From NCBI RefSeq assembly GCF_009017255.1, contig NZ_WBZB01000014.1:62001-126000 (forward strand): a stretch of DNA of 64,000 nt, read 5' to 3'. Below the pieces are notes generated by a model that had not been told where the DNA came from, did no database searches, and saw nothing but the letters and a program-made list of their open reading frames with translations. Source of the stretch: Alkaliphilus serpentinus. GTDB taxonomy: Bacteria; Bacillota; Clostridia; Peptostreptococcales; Natronincolaceae. Each line of letters starts with the position of its first letter. The stretch's first letter is position 1. Positions 18,869 through 28,000 of this stretch are shown here, one piece after another. The translations under genes were made by a program, and so were the position numbers.

Positions 18869-18990
18869 TTTGCCTTAAATTATTACCCCAACTTTCATAC
18901 CTTTTATAAACTAAACAAAATCCTTTAGAATAACCCAAGAAACTCTAGAGGCAAAAAGGGATAAATGAAAGAATCTTTAGTTATATATTG

Positions 18991-19034
18991 AACTAAGAAG
19001 GTTAAGAAAACGTTTTCTAAGGGCTTAACTTAGT
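18991..19034 (+). promoter_or_regulatory. Nested dyad operator upstream of the sugar importer
   Basis: The perfect 14-bp palindrome AGAAAACGTTTTCT (19005-19018) sits between GTTAAG (19001) and CTTAAC, and these lie inside AACTAA and TTAGTT. The core resembles a catabolite-responsive cre element but lacks the usual TG start. It lies 43 bases before the importer start and may bind CcpA or the YesN-type regulator. The rest of 18772-19076 shows no gene. Confidence 0.5.
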
Positions 19035-19076
19035 TCGTGTAAAAGATGATTTAAAAAAATTAAGGGAGGAAATGGA

Positions 19077-20132
19077 ATGAAAAAATTATTCGTATTGTTA
19101 TTGGCTCTTATGATGGTTGCTTCTTTATTTGTTGGATGTGCAAAGCCAGCCACCACTGATGAACCAGCTAATGAAGAAGGTGAAGCGGTAACTTCGGCTC
19201 CAGAAAAGATTAAGGTAGGTCTATCCTTACCAACCCAAAGGGAAGAAAGATGGGTTAGGGATAAAGAAAAAATGGAGCAGGTTGCAGCAGAAATGGGAGT
19301 TGAGCTATTGGTAAGGGTGGCAGATGCCAATATGCAAGAACAAATAACTCAGGTAGAAGCCTTATTAACCCAAGGGATTGATGTTTTAATTCTAGCACCC
19401 CACGATGCATCAGCAGCAGCTTCTCTAGTTGAGAAGGCCAAGCAAGAAGGGGTACCGGTAATATCCTATGATAGATTAATAACCAACACTGATAAGCTGG
19501 ATATTTACTTATCCTTTGATAATGTTAAAGTTGGAGAACTTCAAGGAAAGTTCATTTCAGAACTAGTTCCTGAGGGAAAATATATAATCATGTCTGGTGC
19601 TCCAACGGATAATAATGCAAAGTTATTCAAAGAAGGGGCAATGAAATATATTCAACCATTAATAGATCAAGGTAAAATTACGGTTATTGCAGAGCAGGGA
19701 GTAGATAACTGGGTACCAGAAAATGCCCTAAAAATAGTTGAAGCTGCACTAGCGGCAAATAATAACGAAGTAGATGCTATACTAGCACCCAACGATGGTA
19801 CAGCAGGAGCGGCCATCCAAGCATTGGCTGCTCAAGGCTTAGCAGGAAGTGTTCCTATTACAGGACAAGATGCAGAGAAGGCAGCAGCAAAGAGAATTGT
19901 TGAGGGAACTCAGTCAATGACAATCTTTAAGGATACAAGAGACTTAGGTAAAGCAGCTATCGAAATAGCCATCGACTTAGCAAGTGGTAAAGATATCAAT
20001 ACTAATGGAGCAGTTGAAAATGGTAAGATTGATGTTCCTTCTGTATTGTTAGAGCCTAAGGTAGTTACAGCGGATAACATTATGGAAGTATTAGTTGAGA
20101 GTGGATATATAAACGAATCTGACTTAAAATAA
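19077..20132 (+). CDS. Xylose-type sugar ABC transporter substrate-binding lipoprotein
   Basis: This 351-residue protein has a signal peptide with lipobox SLFVGC, so it is a lipoprotein on the outer face of the membrane. The mature part is a type-I periplasmic binding domain of the XylF/ChvE group, with EERWVRDKEKME, VISYDRLI, YLSFDNVKVGE and the hinge-region GQDAE. It delivers a pentose or similar sugar to the ATPase and permease encoded directly downstream. It is closely similar to the membrane-anchored sensor at 9.8 kb. AGGGAGG precedes the ATG. Confidence 0.92.
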   Translation: MKKLFVLLLALMMVASLFVGCAKPATTDEPANEEGEAVTSAPEKIKVGLSLPTQREERWVRDKEKMEQVAAEMGVELLVRVADANMQEQITQVEALLTQGIDVLILAPHDASAAASLVEKAKQEGVPVISYDRLITNTDKLDIYLSFDNVKVGELQGKFISELVPEGKYIIMSGAPTDNNAKLFKEGAMKYIQPLIDQGKITVIAEQGVDNWVPENALKIVEAALAANNNEVDAILAPNDGTAGAAIQALAAQGLAGSVPITGQDAEKAAAKRIVEGTQSMTIFKDTRDLGKAAIEIAIDLASGKDINTNGAVENGKIDVPSVLLEPKVVTADNIMEVLVESGYINESDLK

Positions 20133-20208
20133 TAGTCCTTTAGTTTACCCTTCAGGAGGAATAGCGCTTTAGTTATTCCTCCCTTCTTAGAAAGGTGGAT
20201 GCTAGTAA

Positions 20209-21747
20209 ATGAGTGAATACATTTTAGAAATGAAAGACATTGTTAAAGAGTTTCCCGGTGTAAAGGCGCTGGATAACGTAAACCTAAGGGTTAGACGAGG
20301 GGAAATACATGCTCTGGTTGGAGAAAATGGAGCGGGGAAATCCACCCTTATGAAGGTTTTGAGTGGTGTATATCCATTTGGCAGCTATAACGGCAGCATA
20401 ATTATTAATGGAGAAGAAAGAAAATTTAGCAATACAAAGGATAGCGAAGGAGCAGGTGTAGGAATTATCTATCAAGAGCTTACCTTAGTAAAGCAAATGA
20501 ATATATGTGAGAATATTTACTTAGGAAGCGAATTTCAAAAATATGGAGTAATAGATTGGAATAAGGCAATGTCGGAGACTAAAAGACTCCTTCAGGAGGT
20601 GGGCTTATCCTCCAGCCCTGATACTAAGGTTGTAAATTTGGGTATTGGTAAGCAGCAACTAGTAGAAATCGCCAAAGCATTGGCAAAAAATATTCGTTTA
20701 CTTATATTGGATGAACCGACGGCTGCCCTAAATGAAACCGACAGCGAGAATCTCCTTAACATCATAAAAGCTTTAAAAAATGAGGGTATATCCTGTATAT
20801 ACATATCCCATAAGCTGAAGGAGGTTAAGGCTATTGCAGATACCATAACCATTTTAAGGGACGGAAAAACCATCGATACCTATCCTAACAATAGCTCTAT
20901 CAATGAAGGAAAAATTATTACTGGAATGGTTGGGAGAGAATTAAAGCAACTATTTCCAAGGAAAGAGCATATACCTGGTGAGGTAGTTTTGGAGGCAAAG
21001 AATTTGGTTGTATATAACCCAGAACTTCCCGATAAGAGAGCAATAGACAATGTAAGCTTTGTAGCTAAAAAAGGTGAAATATTAGGTATTGCTGGTTTAA
21101 TGGGCTCCGGTAGGACGGAGCTAATGATGAGTATATTTGGAGCCTATGGAGTAAATAAATCTGGAGAAATATTTATTGACAGTGAGAGGGTAAACATAAA
21201 GGAACCTAGAGATGCAATTGAGAAGGGTTTATGCTATCTATCGGAGGACAGGAAGAAGACAGGATTGGTTTTGATGATGGACATCAAAGAAAATATTAGC
21301 CTTGTAAATTTAAATAAAATATCCAATTTGATGGGAATTAATGAAAATGAAGAAATTAAAATTGCCAATGATTATGTTGAGGCATTAAAGATAAAGACTC
21401 CTTCCATCGAACAAAAGGTTAAAAATCTCAGTGGCGGTAATCAACAAAAGGTGGTAATCGCCAAGTGGTTAATGGCTGCCCCAAAGGTATTAATATTGGA
21501 TGAGCCAACTAGAGGGATTGATGTAGGAGCCAAATTTGAGATATACAATATCATGAATAAGCTGGTGGATGAGGGGGTTAGCATAATCATGATTTCCTCA
21601 GAGCTGCCGGAGATCCTAGGTATGAGCGATAGGATCCTTGTAATGCATGAAGGAAAGCTAACTGCTGAAATAAACTGGAGAGAAGCGGATCAAGAAAAAA
21701 TTATGTACTACGCTACCGGGCAACAAACCAGCAGCATGGCCAATTAG
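20209..21747 (+). CDS. Sugar ABC transporter ATP-binding protein (XylG/MglA type)
   Basis: This 512-residue protein has the two ABC cassettes of monosaccharide importers. Domain one has Walker A GENGAGKSTLMKV and Walker B LLILDEPTAALNETD. Domain two has the degenerate Walker A GLMGSGRTELM usual for this family, signature LSGGNQQKVVIAKW and LDEPTRGIDVG. It powers import with the flanking lipoprotein and permease. The gene follows the lipoprotein by 76 bases and precedes the permease by 13 bases. Confidence 0.95.
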   Translation: MSEYILEMKDIVKEFPGVKALDNVNLRVRRGEIHALVGENGAGKSTLMKVLSGVYPFGSYNGSIIINGEERKFSNTKDSEGAGVGIIYQELTLVKQMNICENIYLGSEFQKYGVIDWNKAMSETKRLLQEVGLSSSPDTKVVNLGIGKQQLVEIAKALAKNIRLLILDEPTAALNETDSENLLNIIKALKNEGISCIYISHKLKEVKAIADTITILRDGKTIDTYPNNSSINEGKIITGMVGRELKQLFPRKEHIPGEVVLEAKNLVVYNPELPDKRAIDNVSFVAKKGEILGIAGLMGSGRTELMMSIFGAYGVNKSGEIFIDSERVNIKEPRDAIEKGLCYLSEDRKKTGLVLMMDIKENISLVNLNKISNLMGINENEEIKIANDYVEALKIKTPSIEQKVKNLSGGNQQKVVIAKWLMAAPKVLILDEPTRGIDVGAKFEIYNIMNKLVDEGVSIIMISSELPEILGMSDRILVMHEGKLTAEINWREADQEKIMYYATGQQTSSMAN

Positions 21748-21760
21748 AGGAGGGTTTTTT

Positions 21761-22966
21761 ATGATTAGCAAAGAAGGAGCTAATAATAAGCCAATGGAAA
21801 TTATTAAGCTTTCTCTTAGAAATAATATAAGACAATATACAATGTTTATCGCATTAATTGGTATAATGATTATTTTTTCGACTCTAAGTGAGTTTTTCTT
21901 AACACCAAGGAATCTTTCTACGCTCTTCCTTCAAACTGCCCATATAGCTGTTCTTGCCTGTGGAGTGGTTTTGGTTATTGTGGCAGGACATATCGACCTA
22001 TCGATAGGGGCAGTTGTTGGTTTCACTGGGGCGATAGCAGCACTTTTGCAAGCCCATTACGGGTTGGGTATCCTTTCCGCTATCTTTATAACTATTGGGG
22101 TGGGAGCTTTAGTTGGGCTATGGCAGGGTTATTGGGTAGCCTACAGACAGGTTCCTGCCTTCATTGTTACCCTTGCAAGCATGATGATTCTAAATGGATT
22201 ACTGCTGGGGGTAACAAAGGGAGAAACTATAACCACAAGTATTGACTTTAATAAGATTGGCCAAGGCTATTTACCAAACTTGTTTTTACAAAGTACACCA
22301 AAGGATATGATCCCCCATGATGCAACGGTTATTATTTGGGTTCTGGTAATTGCAGCATACCTTTGGATGGAATTCTCCAATCGTAAGGAAAGGAAGAAAT
22401 ATGGCTTTGATATTCTACCTAAATCACTATTTGTCGCAAAGCTTATACTGGTTATATCCTTAATTTCATCCATATTCTCTGTAATGGCTTTTTATTTGGG
22501 AATTCCCTACTCAATTTTAATTCTTATGATGATAGGCAGTGTCTATACCTTTATTACCAATAAGACCACCTTTGGTCGCCATGTATATGCAATTGGTGGA
22601 AATAAAGAAGCAGCTAAGCTATCTGGTATCAATATTAAACACAGAACCCTATGGATTTTTATTTCATCTGGTATTTTAGGAGCCATTGGTGGAATCATTT
22701 ATACTGCTAGAGTAGGGTCAGCAGCTGCCTCTGCAGGAGTAGGTATGGAGTTAGATGTTATAGCTGCCGCCATCATAGGGGGTACCAGTACCCTAGGTGG
22801 AGAGGGAACCATTATTGGGGCTATAATTGGAGCCCTTGTGATGTCAACCTTAAATAATGGAATGCTATTACTAGATGTAGGTACAACCCAAAGATTAATT
22901 GTAAGGGGTTTGGTTTTATTAATTGCAGTTTGGATTGATATATCCTCCCGTAAAAAGGAAGTATAA
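21761..22966 (+). CDS. Sugar ABC transporter permease (XylH/GguB type)
   Basis: This 401-residue membrane protein has about ten helices and the family motif GHIDLSIGAVVGFTGAIA near residue 80. The C-terminal block ELDVIAAAIIGGTSTLGGEGT matches RbsC/XylH permeases. Its length, with a charged cytoplasmic loop near NRKERKKYGFD, is typical of XylH/GguB rather than RbsC. It forms the membrane channel of the importer and ends the operon; a terminator follows. Confidence 0.93.
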   Translation: MISKEGANNKPMEIIKLSLRNNIRQYTMFIALIGIMIIFSTLSEFFLTPRNLSTLFLQTAHIAVLACGVVLVIVAGHIDLSIGAVVGFTGAIAALLQAHYGLGILSAIFITIGVGALVGLWQGYWVAYRQVPAFIVTLASMMILNGLLLGVTKGETITTSIDFNKIGQGYLPNLFLQSTPKDMIPHDATVIIWVLVIAAYLWMEFSNRKERKKYGFDILPKSLFVAKLILVISLISSIFSVMAFYLGIPYSILILMMIGSVYTFITNKTTFGRHVYAIGGNKEAAKLSGINIKHRTLWIFISSGILGAIGGIIYTARVGSAAASAGVGMELDVIAAAIIGGTSTLGGEGTIIGAIIGALVMSTLNNGMLLLDVGTTQRLIVRGLVLLIAVWIDISSRKKEV

Positions 22967-22990
22967 TTACTAATAATTCCTCCACTTTGA

Positions 22991-23055
22991 GGCAGTTAGC
23001 TGATTTGAGATTATCGCAATGATGGTCAGAAACAGTTAGCTGCCTTTATTTTTTT
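22991..23055 (+). terminator. Terminator of the sugar importer operon
   Basis: GGCAGTTAGCTG pairs with CAGTTAGCTGCC (12 bp including two G-U pairs), followed by TTTATTTTTTTTT. Confidence 0.8.
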
Positions 23056-23125
23056 TTTAATCCTTTTTATAAAAATCAATCTATGTTATAATATTCCAGA
23101 GATTTACATATAAGGAGATGGAACC

Positions 23126-23914
23126 ATGGATATAAAAAGGGAGCCCATACTGAGTATAAAGGATCTAAAAATGAATTATGGATCCAAGGAGGTTTTAAAG
23201 GGCATCAATCTTGAGGTAATAAGAGGAGAAATAATCGGTTATATAGGGCCCAATGGTGCTGGAAAGAGTACAACGGTAAAGATCTTGTTGGGGATTGTTG
23301 GAGGCTATAAAGGGGATATTAGAATTTTTGGAGAAAATATTGATGGAAAGTCTATGGAGTATAAGAAGAGAATAGGCTACGTTCCTGAAACCTCTGAAAT
23401 TTATGATAACCTTACGGCTGGAGAGTATCTTTCTTTTATTGGGGAGATTTATGGCTTGACGGAGGAAGAGGTAGATGATAAAGCCCAGAGGCTTATGGCA
23501 CTCTTTGAGATTAAAGATGCCTACCACAATAGAATCACCTCCTTTTCAAAGGGGATGAAGCAAAAGCTCTTGATTATCGCCAGCCTTTTACATAATCCCG
23601 ATATCTTGTTTTTAGATGAACCCCTAAACGGGTTGGATGCCAACAGTGTAATGATTTTTAAAGAAATCCTAGCGGAGCTGGCTGCCAGGGGGAAAACCAT
23701 TTTTTATTCATCCCACATAATGGAGGTTGTTGAAAAAATCAGCAGTAGAATCATATTGTTAAATAATGGTGAAAATGTTGCTGATGGCACCTTTGGAGAG
23801 CTTAAGGAAAAGAACTTTGATGCCTCCTTAGAGGAAATCTTCAATCAACTAACGGGCTTTAATCAGCATAAAATAATAGCTGAAGAGTTTGTTAGAGTAT
23901 TGCAAGGAGTGTAG
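23126..23914 (+). CDS. ABC-2 type exporter ATP-binding protein
   Basis: This 262-residue ATPase has a single ABC cassette with Walker A GPNGAGKSTTVKILL, signature FSKGMKQKLLI (a KGM variant common in ABC-2 ATPases), Walker B ILFLDEPLNGLD and the switch His in FYSSHIMEVVE. It pairs with the permease that begins 4 bases after its stop. Proteins of this type export peptides, antibiotics or lipids. The start follows AAGGAGATGG. Confidence 0.92.
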   Translation: MDIKREPILSIKDLKMNYGSKEVLKGINLEVIRGEIIGYIGPNGAGKSTTVKILLGIVGGYKGDIRIFGENIDGKSMEYKKRIGYVPETSEIYDNLTAGEYLSFIGEIYGLTEEEVDDKAQRLMALFEIKDAYHNRITSFSKGMKQKLLIIASLLHNPDILFLDEPLNGLDANSVMIFKEILAELAARGKTIFYSSHIMEVVEKISSRIILLNNGENVADGTFGELKEKNFDASLEEIFNQLTGFNQHKIIAEEFVRVLQGV

Positions 23915-23917
23915 CCA

Positions 23918-25600
23918 ATGGAAAATTATAAAACCTTAAGGGTTGTAGATCTTTTTTCAGGAATTTATAAAAGCTTTGGGGTAGACTATAGGATTATGCG
24001 AAAAATTCTACAGGTTAAGCTGACTATGGATCAAAGAAGGGTGCCAACCATCCTGAATAGCAATAATAAACCGGAAAATGATGATATGTTTACAAAGTCT
24101 TTATTCATGTATATTTTGATAGGCTTTTTCATTTCGATATTTCTTTTGCTGCCCTTTCCATTATTTTTTAAAATGAATATATACTTTGGTATGGTAATAT
24201 TTATGATTATGACTGTCATGATTTCTGACTACTCATCGGTGCTTTTAGATATTGTTGAAAAAAATATCCTACTACCTAAGCCTATAGATATAAGAACCTA
24301 TAATGCTGCTAAAGTAACTCATATCTATATTTATTTATTGAAGATCATTTTTGCAATATCTCTACCGGGTTTATTAATTGGTAGCTTTAAGCATGGATTG
24401 ATTTTTGCAATTCTTTATCCTCCACAAATGCTATTAATGGCAGCTTTTGTAATTTTCTCTACTTCTATTCTATATTACATAATCCTTCACTTTTTTGATG
24501 GAGAAAGGCTAAAGGATATTATTAATTATTTTCAAATCTTCCTCGCAGCAGTATCCTTTATGATCTATCAGCTAATAGGAAAGGCCTTTGAAATCTTTGA
24601 TCTTAATATCAATTTCACCCCTACCTGGTGGAGCTACTTCCTTCCATCCTCTTGGTTTGCTGCACCCTACAGTATTATTTTAGAGGGCAACAGAGAGGGC
24701 TATTTCTTGGTTGTTGGAGCTTTCGGCATCATTATCCCAATCATTTTACTAAGCATCTATTATGGTAAAGTGGCCAAATTTTTTGAGGAAAAGCTCCAGA
24801 AGTTAAATGCCAGTACAACCAAAAAGAAAAAGGTAGTAGCTAGTAGACGTAAAAGACAGAATATCATTGCCAACATCATTTGTAGGGGTAGAGAAGAAAA
24901 AATTTTCTATAAATTTACCCACGATATGCTGACAAATGAGAGGGCATTAAAACTAAAGCTTTATCCGAGCATCGCTATGGCGGCCCTAATGCCTTTAGTG
25001 TTTTTAATGAGGAGTATCAGCTTCACTAAAGGTCTGCGGGAAAGTTTAGCCGCAATAAATGGGGGGAACACCTTCTTATACATATATTTCTCTGCTGCTA
25101 TACTGGCAACATCATCAGCAATGATCAGTACCACAGAAAAATATCAAGCAGCTTGGATATACAATATGCTCCCCATCAACAAACCCGTAGAAATCTATAA
25201 GGGGGCCCTAAAGGCCTTTATTATGAAGCTAATTATCCCTATATATCTAGTGATCACTGTAATTTTTACCGCCATCTATGGATTAAGGATACTACCTGAT
25301 ATACTCTTAATTTTATTGAATACCATTCTAATGATGATCATTATTTTAATAATGGGAAATAAGGCTATGCCCTTTAGTCAAAACTTTGATGCAATAAAGC
25401 ATAATAGTATGGGTGTATTTATGGGTACTAGCCTCCTATGTGGAATAATGACCTTAGTTCACTGGTTTTTTGTATCCAGGGGCATACCTTTATGGATTTA
25501 TATCCTCGTATCCATATCATCGATTTTATTTGCATGGATGGTTGGGATGAATAAGCTTAGAATAAAAAGGGAAGAAGAAACAATAGCAATAGAGGAATAG
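23918..25600 (+). CDS. ABC-2 type transporter permease, large
   Basis: This 560-residue membrane protein has about twelve hydrophobic segments, in keeping with a fused permease. A central cytoplasmic basic stretch (KKKKVVASRRKRQ, near residue 305) divides two halves. It is translated directly after the ATPase and should form the exporter with it. I do not recognise its substrate. A bidirectional terminator follows. Confidence 0.82.
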   Translation: MENYKTLRVVDLFSGIYKSFGVDYRIMRKILQVKLTMDQRRVPTILNSNNKPENDDMFTKSLFMYILIGFFISIFLLLPFPLFFKMNIYFGMVIFMIMTVMISDYSSVLLDIVEKNILLPKPIDIRTYNAAKVTHIYIYLLKIIFAISLPGLLIGSFKHGLIFAILYPPQMLLMAAFVIFSTSILYYIILHFFDGERLKDIINYFQIFLAAVSFMIYQLIGKAFEIFDLNINFTPTWWSYFLPSSWFAAPYSIILEGNREGYFLVVGAFGIIIPIILLSIYYGKVAKFFEEKLQKLNASTTKKKKVVASRRKRQNIIANIICRGREEKIFYKFTHDMLTNERALKLKLYPSIAMAALMPLVFLMRSISFTKGLRESLAAINGGNTFLYIYFSAAILATSSAMISTTEKYQAAWIYNMLPINKPVEIYKGALKAFIMKLIIPIYLVITVIFTAIYGLRILPDILLILLNTILMMIIILIMGNKAMPFSQNFDAIKHNSMGVFMGTSLLCGIMTLVHWFFVSRGIPLWIYILVSISSILFAWMVGMNKLRIKREEETIAIEE

Positions 25601-25643
25601 GTTTTTCGATGTATCAGTGGAATATGATGGGTTTTTAATAGAC

Positions 25644-25674
25644 TGAAGAGACCTCGGGGGGCGAGGTCTCTTCA
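25644..25674. terminator. Bidirectional terminator between the exporter and superoxide dismutase
   Basis: A 13-bp perfect stem (TGAAGAGACCTCG with CGAGGTCTCTTCA) around a GGGGG loop lies between convergent genes. Confidence 0.8.
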
Positions 25675-25711
25675 TATTAGTTTGATAGAAAGGAGCTGTG
25701 TATAGGCAACA

Positions 25712-26323
25712 CTATTTTAAAGTGTTATACCGCTGACTAACATAATCCCAATTCACTACCATCCACCAGTACTTGATATAATCTGGTCGTCTATTTTGAA
25801 ACTTTAAATAATAGGCATGCTCCCAAACATCAATTCCCATTAGAACCTTTTTACCTTCCATGATAGGGCTATCTTGATTAGGGGTAGAAACCACCTCTAG
25901 CTTGTTTTCTTTATTGATAATCAACCATGCCCAACCACTACCAAAGCGTGTTGCAGCAGCTTTGGTAAAGCTGTCTTTGAATTCCTCAAAGCTACCGAAA
26001 ACCTTCTTAATTTCTTCTAAAAGCTCCCCCTTTGGTTCTCCACCACCATTGGGTGACATTGCCTTCCAGAAAATATCGTGGTTATAATAGCCACCACCAT
26101 TATTCCTAACGGCCCAATAAATTTCCTTAGGCAATTTATCTAAAGATTGCAAAAGCTCTTCAATCTCCATATTCTTAAAGGATTCATGGGCCTCTAGGGC
26201 AGCATTTAAATTGTTTATATAGCCCTGATGGTGTTTTGAATGGTGTATTTCCATGGTTTCCTTGTCAATATAGGGTTCTAAAGCATCATATGAATAATCT
26301 AATTTAGGTAATTTGTAAGTCAT
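25712..26323 (-). CDS. Superoxide dismutase, Fe/Mn family (Mn-type features)
   Basis: This 203-residue enzyme removes superoxide in the cytoplasm. Metal ligands are visible: His in [12 protein letters not shown], His in [11 protein letters not shown], and Asp and His in [20 protein letters not shown]. The second-shell Gln lies in STPNQDSPI and the earlier site is NNGGGYYN, which fits the Mn-type or cambialistic branch rather than classical FeSOD. A Fur-like box lies upstream at 26405-26420. AGGAGG precedes the ATG. Confidence 0.95.
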   Translation of the reverse strand: MTYKLPKLDYSYDALEPYIDKETMEIHHSKHHQGYINNLNAALEAHESFKNMEIEELLQSLDKLPKEIYWAVRNNGGGYYNHDIFWKAMSPNGGGEPKGELLEEIKKVFGSFEEFKDSFTKAAATRFGSGWAWLIINKENKLEVVSTPNQDSPIMEGKKVLMGIDVWEHAYYLKFQNRRPDYIKYWWMVVNWDYVSQRYNTLK

Positions 26324-26404
26324 AAATATTTCCTCCTTATTATGGTTTTATTGATCCGTACTACTACGGTAAATTTTCTTATTATGGATATACCCTTTAA
26401 AGAT

Positions 26405-26420
26405 ATTAATAATCATTATC
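26405..26420 (-). promoter_or_regulatory. Fur/PerR-like box upstream of superoxide dismutase
   Basis: Read on the minus strand, GATAATGATTATTAAT matches the Fur 7-1-7 pattern TGATAATNATTATCA with one or two differences. It lies about 85 bases upstream of the sod start. Regulation by iron or peroxide is inferred. Confidence 0.45.
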
Positions 26421-26437
26421 AACTAAAGTTTAAATAT

Positions 26438-26536
26438 TTAGACACATTCGGTTTTATCTGTTTTGTATGTTCCACAACCATGTAGCAAAGTAATCAACAT
26501 CAACAAGATTGTTAAGGTCTTTAATTTTCTTTTCAT
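26438..26536 (-). CDS. Possible 32-residue lipoprotein
   Basis: A short minus-strand ORF encodes MKRKLKTLTILLMLITLL followed by the lipobox LLHGC and a 12-residue polar tail. GGGGGTACCCT precedes the ATG. The basic N-terminus, hydrophobic core and lipobox are unlikely to arise together by chance in so short an ORF, so it may be a real small lipoprotein or the surviving start of a decayed one. It could be co-transcribed with the sod gene downstream. Confidence 0.4.
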   Translation of the reverse strand: MKRKLKTLTILLMLITLLHGCGTYKTDKTECV

Positions 26537-26629
26537 AGGGTACCCCCTCAGTCTTTTTTCAATGCTTCACCTATACATACGAATATTTTGTCATTTTGTT
26601 TGTACCAAATGAACAACTATTAAATAAAA

Positions 26630-26656
26630 AAAGCTGCCAATTTTAATGGCAGCTTT
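26630..26656. terminator. Terminator after ilvE
   Basis: AAAGCTGCCA (26630-26639) pairs with TGGCAGCTTT (26647-26656). On the minus strand it ends in a T run just past the ilvE stop codon. Confidence 0.8.
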
Positions 26657-26667
26657 CATAAAAACAA

Positions 26668-27684
26668 TTATACTTCTACAATCCATCCCTCTGGAGCTTC
26701 TACATCTCCAAATTGAATTCCGTAAAGGGTGTTGTAAAGCTTTTTAGTAACGGGCCCAACCTCTTTTTCGCTATGGAAAACATGGAATTTATCCTTATGC
26801 TGTATCCCACCAATTGGAGTTATTACAGCAGCTGTTCCACATGCACCTGCTTCTTTGAATTCATCTAAATGATCAACCAATACATCCCTTTCTTCAACTT
26901 CCATTTCAAGGTATTCCTTAGCAATGTGCATTAAAGAATATTTCGTAATACTTGGTAAAATAGAAGGGGATTTAGGGGTAACAAACTTATCGTTCTTAGT
27001 GATTCCAAAGAAATTGGCAGCTCCAACCTCTTCGATTTTGGTATGGGTCATTGGGTCTAGATAAATACAATCTGCAAAACCCTTCTTAACGGCTAATTGA
27101 TGGGGGTATAAGCTTCCAGCATAGTTTCCACCAACCTTGGCAGCTCCAGTTCCATAGGGCGCAGCTCTATCAAAATCTGATGTAATGAAGTTAACAGGAG
27201 CCATTCCTCCTTTGAAATATGGGCCTACTGGCACACAGAATACACAGAAAATATATTCTGGAGCAGGCTTAACTCCTAGGTTATCCCCAACACCAATGAC
27301 AAAGGGTCTTAAGTATAGGGTAGCCCCTGATCCGTAAGGAGGAACAAAGTCCTCGTTGGCCTTAACCACCTGCTTACATGCATCGATGAACTTTTCAACC
27401 GGTACTTCGGGCATCATTACTCTAGTACAGCTATTAATTAATCTTTTAGCATTTTCATCAGGTCTAAATAGTTGAATTTTTCCATCCTTCGTTCTGTAGG
27501 CCTTTAAGCCTTCAAAACATTGTTGTCCATAGTGTAGGGCTGTTGAAGACTCGCTGATGGTTAAGTTATTATCCTCAACAAGCTTACCCTCATCCCAGCT
27601 GCCATCCTTCCATCTTGAAACATATCGGAAATCTGTTTTCATATAGGCAAAGCCCAGCTTTCCCCACTCGATATTCTTACTCAT
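26668..27684 (-). CDS. ilvE: Branched-chain amino acid aminotransferase
   Basis: This 338-residue class IV PLP enzyme interconverts Leu, Ile and Val with their keto acids. Family blocks include [15 protein letters not shown], the PLP Lys region [18 protein letters not shown], the Glu-containing [12 protein letters not shown], and [10 protein letters not shown]. The length suits the BCAT group of about 340 residues found in many Firmicutes. It is a single gene with GGAGGG before the ATG and a terminator directly after. The upstream interval 27685-28000 shows no gene or recognised leader. Confidence 0.93.
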   Translation of the reverse strand: MSKNIEWGKLGFAYMKTDFRYVSRWKDGSWDEGKLVEDNNLTISESSTALHYGQQCFEGLKAYRTKDGKIQLFRPDENAKRLINSCTRVMMPEVPVEKFIDACKQVVKANEDFVPPYGSGATLYLRPFVIGVGDNLGVKPAPEYIFCVFCVPVGPYFKGGMAPVNFITSDFDRAAPYGTGAAKVGGNYAGSLYPHQLAVKKGFADCIYLDPMTHTKIEEVGAANFFGITKNDKFVTPKSPSILPSITKYSLMHIAKEYLEMEVEERDVLVDHLDEFKEAGACGTAAVITPIGGIQHKDKFHVFHSEKEVGPVTKKLYNTLYGIQFGDVEAPEGWIVEV

Positions 27685-28000
27685 GGAATCCCTCCAATTA
27701 ACATATTTTTTGTCTATGCCGATATATCTATAAACTCATTATATCATAAGAAGATTTGTGAGAATATAAATTATAGACCCTTATTAAAAAGTTGTAATAT
27801 TTACAAAATTGTGAATAATAAATGACTAAGCTGTTGATATCAAATATCCTTAATAAATGTCCAACCTCTTATCGACATAATGCATCAAAATAAAGCGAAA
27901 AAGATAGAATTATGGTAAAATAAATAATAGCAGTAAAAACTATATTTACGATATATGTTCAATATAGAAGATTATGAACTATTCAAGGGGGTTTCGTTAG

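Noticed and set aside
27792-27806. TTGTAATATTTACAA palindrome upstream of ilvE and the amidohydrolase-like gene, considered as a Rex site
   Set aside because: Rex sites need a longer TTGTGAA or TTGTTAA half site and wider spacing; AT-rich chance palindrome is likely.
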